Assembly: GCA_942486035.1 (NCBI GenBank)
Contig: CALNXK010000030.1
Location: 1,166,501 to 1,230,500, forward strand
Direction of reading: 5' to 3'
Length of the DNA stretch: 64,000 nt
Origin: Porites lobata
Taxonomy: Eukaryota; Cnidaria; Anthozoa; Scleractinia; Poritidae
The translations under genes were made by a program, and so were the position numbers. The notes under the pieces are model-generated. The model did no database searches. It saw nothing but the letters and a program-made list of their open reading frames with translations, and was not told the origin of the DNA. Every line of letters begins with the position of its first letter. Positions within the stretch are counted from its first letter, which is position 1. Positions 1 to 11,200 of this stretch are shown piece by piece.

Positions 1-395
1 GAAGGAATCTCCGCTATGCGGTTGTTCCGTAGATCAAGCCAACGTAAGTTTGGTAGGCAATCGAATAGCTCCTCGGGTAACGACGAAATAGAATTTCCTT
101 CCAAGTACAAAAACTGGAAATGGCAAAGCAAAGCAAAATGAATTTACAAGGACGAATATGTCTCTTTCTTCTACTTCGATAAACATTTATGAAAGCAGCA
201 AACGGGCTGTCAGAGATGACAAATGAAGATTATAAAAATGGCAATCAAATTTACCTCTAACTGTTGTAAATTTAGCACGTCAGGTGGAACTTGGGTAAGC
301 CTTTTCTTACTAAGGTCGATTGTTGTACTTGCCAAAGCAGAAGCTGTATTTATCAGCTGTTCTACCGCTCCATCGACAGCATCTCCCACCGCCAT
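1..395 (-). CDS. LRRC27: Leucine-rich repeat protein, LRRC27-like (partial, 5' end)
   Basis: Partial gene on the minus strand. Coding exon 1 is 395-255, starting at the ATG at 395 (MAVGDAVDGAVEQL...) and ending LNLQQLE at a GT donor (254-253). After a 141-bp intron, exon 2 runs from 113 off the left edge (acceptor CAG at 116-114), with phase 0 kept. The joined product contains LRR units: TTIDLSKKRLTQVPPDVLNL, then LYLEGNSISSLPEELFDCLP, then NLRWLDLRNNRIAEIPS. The order and spacing of 'L-L--N-L--LP-DFF-LLPNL-WLDLR-NRI' match the LRRC27 N-terminus as I remember it. LRR proteins are protein-interaction scaffolds; the cellular role of LRRC27 is poorly defined. The downstream coiled-coil part that would settle the identity lies outside the window, so another short LRR protein cannot be excluded. 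Confidence 0.68.
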
Positions 396-488
396 GTTAA
401 CTTGGCGTCTTGTCAGCTTGGTCAGCTGTCATGGTTACATAGTTTGTTTATCTCGGCCTCGTTTCTGTGCTGCCCTGGCGCGCGTGGG

Positions 489-590
489 TAGCCTGCGTGG
501 CAGGCGCCTGGAAGTAGTCTAGTTGGCACAAGAAAAATGGGCGCGCGTGAGGGAGACACGCGCCCGTTTTTTCCTGTGCCCACTACTTCC
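489..590. repeat. Short hairpin repeat, TAGCCTGCG family
   Basis: The left end reads TAGCCTGCGTGGCAGGCG, then GGAAGTAGT. An inner hairpin pairs GGCACAAGAAAAA and GGGCGCG with CGCGCCC and TTTTTTCCTGTGCC, and the right end is ACTACTTCC. It resembles the fully palindromic element at 34173-34293 but lacks the mirrored outer right arm, so it looks like a decayed copy. It lies in the promoter side of the LRRC27-like gene. Confidence 0.55.
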
Positions 591-2051
591 ACTACTTGTA
601 TTTTAGGTGGTATGAGCATGAAATTAAGAAAGTCTTTTCTCAACGGTAATAAACACTAGGTGATTTTGTGAGTTGTGTTTCTTTGGGTCTGAATACATCC
701 GCGCTAGCAGACAAATTTATAATCTTTGAAACATCTAAAACAAAAATTGATTTTAAATTTAGAGGAAGCTGGCGCTGGATTTTTACCGAGAAATAGGGCG
801 ATTCTTTCGCAAATTTAAAGCCATGAACGACGATCATCCATATTTTGAATATAGAATCATGCTCAGTTGATTAATTAGGTAATCCAACAGTGTTTTGTCA
901 ATGTTGTATCGCAGGGCTGAGTGCTTTCTTGTGCGAGTGAGCCAGTGATAAGCTAAAGCTACAGTGTGATGATGCGCATTTTTATCCTGATAAAAGAGGC
1001 CACACATCGCGGGGCTCAGATCTTGACAACATGCATCGGAAATAATTACACCCGACATCATAAACAAAGTTAAACCGGATAGAAAAACAATAAGTAATCA
1101 ACCTCACTTTAGAGGCAGCTCCAGAAGGGCAGTAAATGAGGTTAGAAACGCCACTTTGCTGAGACAGCACAGAAAGAACACAAAGCATTTAAAACTTTTT
1201 AAAACGTCCAGTTGTCGGTAAACAAACTTCAAGATGCTGCATCAGTTTTTACGCATGAATAAAAGATAATAAAACTAGATTAAAAACATCATACGATAAG
1301 GGATCACAGCATACAATCATAGATGAAAGTTAATTACAAATCCATAGATAAAAACTATTTTGTGAATTCACCTGTCAAAAATTTGACCAATCTGAGACTG
1401 GATTGTTGCGAGAGCGTGATCAAAAGCGTGACCCAGGTAAAAATATATATTTTTAAAGTATTTTATCGTAAGTCAAACAAAAAAAGACTTGAAGATTTTA
1501 CTGGAACAACTCCACTGGTTGCCTCTAGCTAGGTGAGCTGGCAGGAACTTTTGTCAAGATATACGCAAGCTGTATGTCCTGGACTTCCCTGCTCCCTCCG
1601 CTGCTGAATCTCCCCTCACCTACCCCCACAGTCTGTATGGGCTTGGTGGACAGGATAACAGGCGTACACTGACGTCATGACCAAAATTTCTCTCATCGAT
1701 AGGTTTCCATTTTCTTTGCCAATTGAGACTCCGCTATTGTTTTTAGACTCTAATTAAAACAATGGGCACGCGTAACTTGTAAATTACACTTTTAAAGTTT
1801 TATCCGAATTGACCCCTGTCAGGAGCCCATCAAATTTTGATGGGCCCCTGCCCCTGTCGAAAAAATTCTTTTATGTGACTGGCAAAGGACTCACCTTAAT
1901 AGCTGGTGTTTGCCCTGTTGACTTTGAAGTTTATCTGTCTTTGATGCATGTACACTCCGCCCAAATGAACGCTTTCAAAACGTCTTGTTTCCGTGTTCGT
2001 GTTTCGTAAAGTAAGAGGTCAAACGAGAAAACGATAAGGAAGGGGGCTGTA

Positions 2052-2592
2052 CAGTACCGCAAATGATCCCCAACCGCAAATGATCCCGAGACCGCAAATG
2101 ATCCCCAAAATGGACCGCAAATGATCCTCGACCGCAAATGATCCCCAAAGTCGACCGCAAATGATCCCGAAAGAAAAATGGGAATGACTTGGACTCAAGT
2201 TAGCGGATCATCATGTCGATTTTATTATTATTACAATAAGTCAGGTTAAAAGCTAAATTTTACTTCTCAAATAAATATATGAATAAAAACTAAATGAAAA
2301 AAATCATTCAAGAGTAAAAACGAAGTCGGTAGGCAACACACGACTTTTACCTCATGCTAAAATGCTGCTTGTTCCAATGACTTTTCTCCGGCTCTGGCGG
2401 GTAGATTATACCTCTGAGGAAAACGTTTTGACTGAGCAAATATGATTTTTGCCGCTTGTTTCATACCGAGAGGTCATGACACGCATTTTCTGCGGTTATT
2501 GTTGTTTCTGTTTCGAGGATCATTTGCGGTCCATTTTGGGGATCATTTGCGGTCTCGGGATCATTTGCGGTTGGGGATCATTTGCGGTACTG
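2052..2592. mobile_element. Non-autonomous Tc1/mariner-type element with iterated termini
   Basis: The element is 541 bp, starts CAGTACCGC, ends GCGGTACTG and is flanked by TA on both sides (2050-2051, 2593-2594). The first 79 bp and the last 79 bp are perfect inverted repeats. Each arm is built from a repeated unit, ACCGCAAATGATCC: six copies in the left arm, four in the right. The interior has no long coding frame. CAGT termini and a TA target duplication are typical of the Tc1/mariner superfamily; the iterated unit may be a transposase-binding repeat (inference). Confidence 0.85.
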
Positions 2593-3225
2593 TACAGGGC
2601 TTTTTAGTAGCCTATCATTTTCTGTTCGCTATGTATTCAAATCTCGCATATATATGTAACGTTCATCTTTTATCTGTATTCATTTTTCTTTCATAGCCCC
2701 CATTGAAGGTTTGTGTTGCAAACAGAAATATAGGGCGAATGTAATTCACCATTTTATTTTTGTTTTCTTTCTTTATTTTTTCTATCACTCTTCCTGCCGT
2801 AAGGATCAGTTTACCGTTTTAAATTTAAAATTTGGCACTGAAGATTTTACTGATCCATGTCTACTAAAGATCCGGCGGACCCTCACTGGTTTGTCGTTAT
2901 GGTTTTGCCTTCACAAGTGTTAGAGAAAGAATACCTTTTCCCTCGCCTCCTCCCTCCCCATTTTCCCCATTTCACCTCTGTTTAGCTTTCGCGTGACTTT
3001 GCCTCTTACTTTCCGCCTACTGCACAGGATATTTTTACTTTTCTGCGTTTGAGCAATATTTCAACTTTGGAGAAAAAAAGTTTGCTGTGAAACAAGTGGC
3101 AAAGTACTAACTAGATAAATATGTGCACTCCTTACACAGCCTTTTTGCTGCTGGTAGTTCGTGGTCTAAGACTCGCGAGACTGTAGTCTAATACAAGACC
3201 TTTTATCCAGGCATTTTTTGGTACA

Positions 3226-3880
3226 AATCCGACCATGTAATTGTACCACTTGTCCATACATTACTAACGGCCTCACAAGTTATACCTTTTACGCTACAGG
3301 CGAAACACGCCCCATCACTTCACACTTGAAACACTAAAAATGTGATCTACATGGTTCAATGTAACCGTTGTAATTTACAATGTATAGGTGAAACTAAGCG
3401 ACGTCTCAAGGACAGATTTAACGAACACAGACGTGCAGTCGACAAACCTAACATTAAATCTAAACCCACTACTGTTTCTGAACACTTTCTCTCTCACTCT
3501 AATCATTCTCATACTGACATGAAGCTAATCCGACTGGAGAAAATTCATTCTTCACGTGACTCAGTTCGTAAGGCCAGGGAGTCGCATTTAAAAGATAAGG
3601 CCATGACTCTTGAACCTCATGGGCTAAACCGCCGTGACGAATTATTGTAATGCACATCCTTAGTATTTTTTCTTTCCAGTTTTTATGTTGTACGTCATTT
3701 CCGCCTTTCCCTTTTATTGCGACATTCTCCATCTATATAATATTGTGATTGCTAAATAAGCTCAGTAACATCTGTAAACCTCACGAAGGCTGGTATGGCC
3801 AGCCGAAATATTGTTATAAAAACAATACACGTTGTTTTAAATCAGCTTTGCAGTAGTCTTTGGACTTCTCGTTCTTGGTT
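3226..3880 (+). pseudogene. Penelope-like retroelement remnant (GIY-YIG endonuclease end), copy 1
   Basis: The frame from about 3342 to 3650 encodes VIYMVQCNRCN...CIGETKRRLKDRFNEHRR and ends GLNRRDELL. This is the GIY-YIG endonuclease region at the C-terminus of Penelope-like elements. The YIG motif reads CIG here. The upstream part (TSYTFYATGETRPI...) is in a different frame and is separated by a small deletion and stop, so the copy is dead. The 3' end, at about 3880, matches copy 2 (ending CTTCTCGTTCTTGGTT). The reverse transcriptase is missing, consistent with 5' truncation. The left boundary is approximate. Confidence 0.8.
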
Positions 3881-5246
3881 CTTTATATTTTGGCTGATTT
3901 GATCTCTTTTCTAGAGACCCAAAGTTTATTTTTACAACTAGCAGGATCTTCGTTCACGGTTTTTGCAGTTAATTTAATCATGCAAATCACTTGTTTTAAA
4001 GTCATCATTTTGCTGGTCAATAAAAGTTAAAGGGTTGAAAGTATCTCATGAGGGCGTCTGAGGATCACTATTCACTGCAAAAGGTGTACTCCCATGCAGT
4101 TTTTAATCTTTCTGTTCTCATACAGTTTGTGAGCAACATTAGCAAACATGTATTTAAGATAGGAAGACCTATACCCTGTGCCTTATAAGTTGTGCTTTGA
4201 TTTTAACCATGTTTAAACAAACGATTTTGTTGTTGTTAGAGGTACCACCGAGGGCGGGGCAGGAGCCCCTGGACCCGGCTTTTTCCTGTTCCACAAAGGG
4301 GCCAGGGTTTGAATCCCGGAGGCAACGGCATATTTGGTAACGTTTGTTGTTGGTTCTCTCCAGTGTTCTATGACCGTATGAGAACTTCAAATCCGCTGGA
4401 CAAATGATAATGATGGTCATCAAAAAGAGCAATACTGGCCAATATTTGTGCACGACATTTTATTTGAAATTAATTCTAGTCTCCGTTTTTGCAATCGGTC
4501 TTTGTCTTTAACCAGGAGTTTTTAATAATAGAAGTTTGAGAACAGAATCTGTATAAAAAAACGTAGTTTGAGTTTGCTTTGGTAGCAGATCGGAAAACTG
4601 GCCAGTACTGTTGATTTCGGCGGCGGACTGCGCGAAAAGAGCGGAAGCAAGTCAAATATTATTTTTTCTCGCCGCTTCGACGCTCACGAACATCCCTACC
4701 CTTGTCTTTACACGAATAGGAGCCTAGACTCACGGCACCAAAGTCCAAGTGGAGCAAACTCCGATGTTCAAAAATGATCAAACTTAGCTTTCGTATAAAT
4801 GCGCTGTAAATATTTTCGAATTCATTCCATTTACCACGTAATTATCCGCTGCCGTTGACATGCTTTTTATTAGTTCAGCGGCTAACACGGCGTTACGGCT
4901 GTTCCCTCCCATTACAAGCATTGGATTCGCTCGAAAAAGAGAGTGTGGGGTGGGGTTCGGTTAATTTTTAGTCGGCATCCTGTTATTTTTTGGATCAGTT
5001 TAGTTTTTTGGGGGGAGTTCAATTAACAGTTCCGTATTAAAAGACGGGGTTCGTCCCTTCTTCCGTTAGGCGCGAGCTTCCGGCCGAGTTTGCAGTAGGA
5101 ATCTGGTGACGAGTTTTCATACTGTACTGCTCATGCGTAATATGATTTTCCATGATGTCACGATGAGTTTTAAGAAGGTTCCGATCCACCAAACATAAGG
5201 AAGCGAGAATTTTTTCACTTGCAGAAAACTTCGGTACATTAGCACC

Positions 5247-8200
5247 ATGGAGGATGAAATGATCGACTACGGCTTCGAAGAGGATAGTGTAAGGATTATA
5301 TTAAGTCAACTCTATTCCAGATCTTTTTAAAATCTCGTGCAATTGCTTAAAATTGTGACGTGAAACTTTCTTTTTGCCGTTTAGGTTATGGTTATTGATG
5401 GCGAAGTTGACGAGAAAGACAGAAACAACGAAAACGAAAGGAGCCGAGAACTTTACATGGAAGAAAGACAGGCTTGTGTTAAGCATTTCGAGAAATGGTC
5501 AGAAACCCAGCAAGTTGAATTTGTAGAATATCTACTCTCGAAAATGTGTCATTATCAGCATGGACACATTAATTCATATCTCAAGCCAATGTTGCAGCGA
5601 GATTTTATAACTGCCTTACCTGGTAAGTTGATTCTGTTCTTAAACGAATAAACGGCCACGTTTCTCCTTTATAAGGCTTTAAAGAGTGCTCAACCGAGAA
5701 GATCGAGGCGAAAGTCGAGTTATTATTCGCCCGATCAAAGACGCGTTTCTAGTTGATGTATGTTGTGATATTGTTGTGTTGATGCATTGTTCGTTCCAGT
5801 CGTGTAATACACTTATGTTTTTATTTTACCGTTGATTTGAAATGTACACTGTTTCATGTTTTCATCCATTGGTTTTGACCAAAGTCACCTCTCCCTCCTT
5901 CACATAGCTGCCCTCAGAGGCAATATCGGTTTTATATCGCATGCCGCAAACCAAGATCTTGTACATACTTCATCAAAGTTTTTGCGCTTTCCAACGTTTA
6001 TGTTTATAGTTATTTTTGTTTTGGAGGGGCTGTTTACATAGGCATTTATAAAGTGATTCGTTTAACAACAGATAGGAAATTTAAGCTCAGTATTTTCACC
6101 AATTGAACCCGTTGTAAGCTGTTGCATTCTTTAACTAAGAAGTCAGTGTTTTCATTTTTTAATATTTTTTTAAATTGAAGATAAGCTACAGGTACCTCGT
6201 TCATCATTGATTATCAGTGTATTGCATCTTCTAAAGTTGTCTGATTAATCTGAAATATATGTGTAGTCTGAGCCGAAGATTTGAGTATATTATTGTTGCG
6301 GATTACCACTGCTGCGAACACTACTAATTCTGATTTAATTATTAATTTAGATTTTTTGCTTTCAAAAAGCGAGAATCTGCATTTTACTATTAATACAGTC
6401 AACCTTAATTATTGTGGACACCCTACAAGTTAGTGTCCTTATCAGTGAAAGTCTGTAGTACATGTAGTAGTAGCAGTAGTTTATACATTCAGATGTGTGT
6501 AATTTATTTTTGCTGAGATTTAAGCTGCTGTCCACATTGGTAACTGATCATTTCGCCGCCTAAGTCATTTTGCCCCGGTTACTTACCCCCCTGTTTTCAA
6601 GTCATTTAGCACGCTCCAAATATATTGTTCCTCATTCTACAAATGTATAAGCCACAAAGCAAAACAAGCACCCTTCAAAATTAATGTAACATTGCTCGTT
6701 CTACAAGCCATAAACTAATGCAAGCTCATTCTAAAATAGGAGGCTAAGTAACTGGGGTAAAATAACTTGGTGGTGAAATTTCCATTATTTGGGTGTTTAT
6801 ACTGCACCTATATGTCTTGCCCTTAGCTCAGGGGATGTTCTCACCCCCGAAGCTGCAGTGCTTGTGGTCAGAGCCACAGACTGAGAACTCTGGGTGGGAA
6901 CAGGGTAATACATGTAAACTGGTTGTGTGGTGCGCAAGTCAATTCGTACCCTGTTAATTCATACTCAGATTTCAATTGATTGATACCCCGTATTCAGCTG
7001 ATTTGTACCCATATTCTAGTCAATTTACACACATAAATAACAGAGTGAATACAACTCGATAATAATAAAACCAAGCTTCACATGTTGTGTACCTCATTCT
7101 TTAAGCCACGAGACAAAAAAAGTGCTCTATGAATCTACTATACTTCTTTTTAAGCTATGAAGTAGGGGTTGCACAGAAAGCCAAAAATAAACCATGTTTT
7201 GTAGACATCCTACTTTTGCTTCACCCAAGAGCATTGCTCAACATTAACAGTAGTCTACTTGTCCAGGACTAGTGAAACTTTATGTTGGGCTAGTAAAAAT
7301 GTGCTCCTCCTAGACCCGTGACAAGTTAGTTTAATGGACAAAATAAAATTTCTACAATCCTGTAACTTGGGAAGTTCTTTTTCTAAAATGGTTCATCATA
7401 GTTTCTATATCTTAAGTATTAAATGTAAACCAAAGGACTTTCTATCCATATCATGGAGGTATCGTACGATTGACCCGCAAAATGGATGCCATGTTGGAAA
7501 TGGAATTTATTTCCTCACTTTCGTGTCACTCAATGAAGTAGGGACCTGGGTAAGAGCCACCATAGGTCTGCCATCTTGGATTTTTTTCATACACATTCAC
7601 TGCAGGAATGCAGCAGATTTCAAGCTTTTTAAACAACTCACCTTTGAGAAAGCATCTTTCAAACTCCGCTTTTGACGCAGGAAGAATGGCTCCAGTCTCT
7701 TGGGTATTTTTTCAGGCTATTTTTGGACCAGTTCTCATGGGCTAGTGATTTATTTCACTTACCAGCCCATTGCCTAGTGTCTGAACAAAGTTAGTGTCAA
7801 GCACTGCCGAGCTGTTGATCTACACTGTATGTTGCTTGCAGCTCTAGGGATGAGAATGAAGAGGAGAGGGTGGACATGCCCATTTGAGATTTGCCATTCT
7901 GTGACTTCCAGAAATGTTAGATACCCCTGTGGTATATTGTAAACAAATTGTATAGCTATTTTCACTCATGTGGTCAGCAGCTATACACAATTTCTTGGAA
8001 CAAAAGAGATGTTTTTACATAAGAAAAGAGATCCTACTATCCCCACAGTTATTTTTTGGTTCACCAACATGGCCACCACTTTGATCATTGTTTTGGTACA
8101 CCAATATTTCCAGATTTCAAGTGTCAGGGATGATCAAATCAGGGCAAAATTCAAAACCAAAGAAAATCCCTGGACCAAAAATTAACCCTATAGAAATCTC

Positions 8201-11200
8201 ATGCCAAATTTCTGAGCCTTAAGAATTTCCAGAAGGCATTAAAATTAATGATATAACACGAACAATAAAAACATTAGAAATTTAATGTTTTCAGATTGTT
8301 TTGAATACAGTCGACTCTCGATAACTCGAACCCTTTATAACTCGAACCTCCCGTTAACTCAAAGTAATTTTCATTTCCCTTCATATCATTTTCCAGATAA
8401 TTATACTCTCAATAACTTGAACTCCCGATAACTTGAACTTTTTTCTATTTCCCTTGAAGGTTCAAATTATCGGGAGTCGACTGTACTCACAAATCCCTTC
8501 TTAATTCAAGCTAGCCAAAAAATACTTGCCAAATTTTTCTACCCCAAAAAGTGCTCGAATCGAATATTTCAAATCCCAAAAAACTTGACTTTCACTTGAA
8601 ATCTGGAGCACGCCCCTCCCCCTGTGTTATAACCACTTCATTCGTTTATCATTGTGTAGTAGGTTCACTAAAAAATAATGTACTTATTTTTTGTTGTTGT
8701 TTGACAGCTAAAGGGTTGGACCATATAGCTGAAAATATCTTATCCTTTTTGGATGCCAAGTCTCTTTGTGCAGCAGAGGTAGTTTGTAAAGAGTGGAACA
8801 GAGTAATTTCTGATGGAATGCTATGGAAGAAGCTTATTGAAAGAAAAGTCCGAACGGATCCTTTGTGGAGAGGGTTGTCAGAGAGGAGAGGATGGTAATA
8901 ATATTGGGATAAGATGGAAATAAATTAAATAGTTGTTATTGAAAATAAATTTATTTTGTGAAAGGCTTTCTTCATTTTCTTAGAGCCATTGAAATTTCAA
9001 ATTTCACAAAATGGACCAAAATGAAACCTTACACACCAATTCCTGTGAAATTTGAAATTCATTTTCTTGGGCTCCCATAAGAAATTGCCTTTGGTGTTAT
9101 TACAGATACGGTAACTATTAGTACATGTAATTATTTCTATAGTTCTTGAAAAATGTAAAAAAGAATGGACTATACTTTAAACTATTCTGTACGAGGTTTT
9201 TATCCGCTGAAAATTGAAATGACTTAATTTCCCGATGGATTCCGTCTTAATCTGACATGTACAGAACCACTCAAAGGGGAAAGGATTGGATAAAATAGAG
9301 ACTTCAACAAAGAAAATACCTTTCTTATAAATGACTAAGGATAGGAGAATTCTTGTCACCAATTAAGAATTGAGAATTTGCTCATCTAAATGGGCAATTT
9401 AGGTACGTTACTGTCTGTACTGGCCAAAGGACAAGCATTGTCCTCAGTGCCAATCAAAATGATGGCACACACTGCAAACCTTAGACAATTATGTTTAGAT
9501 ATCCTTGATAGATTTACATTCACAGCTGGTGACAGTGATTCAATAAAAAGTATTTTTCATGCAGTATGTAGTTGACCCTTCTTGTCGATAACGTCCTACA
9601 TGTATATGCCGGTATGCTGCTGATGACTGTTTTTGAATAATCATAGGCAATGTCTTAGCTCACATGCCAACTACAGGCTTATGTTGGCATGTGTTAACTC
9701 ATGAATAACAAATTCCATTTTTCTCTCTCTGTTAGGGGACAGTATTTGTTCAAAGCACAAGTTGCAGACCCTCCTCGACATCTTTTCTTTAGAAGACTCT
9801 TTCCAAAAATTAATGAGGACCTTGAGGTACAGTTAACCTATTTCTAACAATCATTGTTTGTGTAGCATGACCTAATCGATAAAACCTTAGTTACTTACAT
9901 CAACTTTTTTTCTTAATTTTCCCTATTTCTTACCTGGTTAGTTACTGTTGATGCTCAAATTAGTGTCTGGGGTTCATATTTAATTTTTATGAGTTGAGAT
10001 GGGTTGCTGCTTATTTTATTCTTCAGAAATTTGGCCTTATATGTTAGATGGCATTTGTCTTTGTTTCAAATAAGAATGGAAACTGAAAAAATGTAAGCAG
10101 TAACACAGAAACTTTAAAACACACTATTGTTTCAGTGAAAACAGGGACCAGTTGTTCGGAGGCCAATTAGTGCTAACCTGGGGTTAAGTGTTAATCCAGT
10201 TTTTCTTTTGATGTTGTTGTTCAAAAGCAATTTCTTGGATAATTTTTTATCTCCTTTTTAGTGTATCTAATCATCAAATTGCAGGCAAAAATAATAATTG
10301 AACTACAATTGCCACAGCTAATTTTTTTCATTAATGTTTTTTAGGCAATTGATACTAATTGGCGTTGTGGCCGTCATTCTCTTCATCGTATCTACTGTCG
10401 CAGTGAGAATAGCAAAGGTGTTTACTGCTTGCAGTATGATGACAACAAAATAGTTAGTGGTCTTAGAGATAACACAATTAAGGTATGTGTTGCATCAGTG
10501 CATATAATAAGGCTACAAGGCCGTGCCCACTCCAGCTTGACCATTTGAACCAGTAGCAAAGGCTGTTGTACTGTGATGTTCACACTAACACTTCCATCCT
10601 CATTGCTCTCTACCCTTGATTCCATAATTTTTTAATACGGCTTTGAAGTAACTCACTGAGTTGACTGTTCCATATCCTCCGATCAGGTTTTTTGTTAGAC
10701 GAGAGGGAAAAAAGAACACCTGATCTTTACATATTTTGCACTAGCTGCCAACTACCCCCTGCTTTCAAAAAATTAACATCTGGTTGACCTATGTTTAATA
10801 TGTGTAAAACATTTAATGTGCTACCAAATATTTTTGTGCTTGGGGAAATCAAAACAGTGGCTATGTTCAATTATAGTTTCTTTGAAAAGCTAGCACAATC
10901 GTATTTCTGTGATGGAGTAATACATGTATCAGCTGGATCTAGTTGAATTCAATATTTTTTTTTCTGCCACAGAAACGAGAAAACAAAACTTTAGCCTGAG
11001 AGATGATCTTAACTATTCGAAACAGTTATGTTTCATTCAAACTCCTCAGAATCCTGTGGGATGTCAAACCTAATCTTCAGCCAATAAGAACAAAACTGTC
11101 GACCAGTCAGAAATACTTCCAGTTTCTGACTGGTTATCTGGTAAATAGATGTACATGTATCGTGCCTTCCTTCCCACAAAAGGCAAAAAAGTAGAGAGAT

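Larger units (their letters stand above)
396..5246. other. Intergenic region between LRRC27-like and beta-TrCP
   Basis: The two flanking genes point away from each other. The interval holds the hairpin repeat at 489-590, the Tc1/mariner-type element at 2052-2592, the Penelope-like remnant around 3226-3880 and a possible SINE-like stretch around 4225-4420 with a B-box-like GGTTTGAATCCC. The open frames in it are short, have no recognisable domains and lie mostly in repeats. The last 200 bases before 5247 should contain the beta-TrCP promoter and 5' UTR, but I see no clear TATA box. Confidence 0.6.

Noticed and set aside
2040..2180. CRISPR-like array (regular ACCGCAAATGATCC repeats)
   Set aside because: Units are only 14 bases with 2-9-base spacers and are mirrored at 2514-2592; they are transposon ends in an animal genome.
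4225..4420. tRNA gene or tRNA-derived SINE suggested by GGTTTGAATCCC
   Set aside because: Only a B-box-like motif is visible; no A box at the right distance and no cloverleaf could be drawn, so I mention it only as a possible SINE.
6815..6905. Possible tRNA-like stretch (TTAGCTCAGGGGATG)
   Set aside because: An A-box-like start but no matching B box or acceptor stem.
7334..7675. 113-aa open frame in beta-TrCP intron 2
   Set aside because: No recognisable domain, no splice support and composition like surrounding intron.
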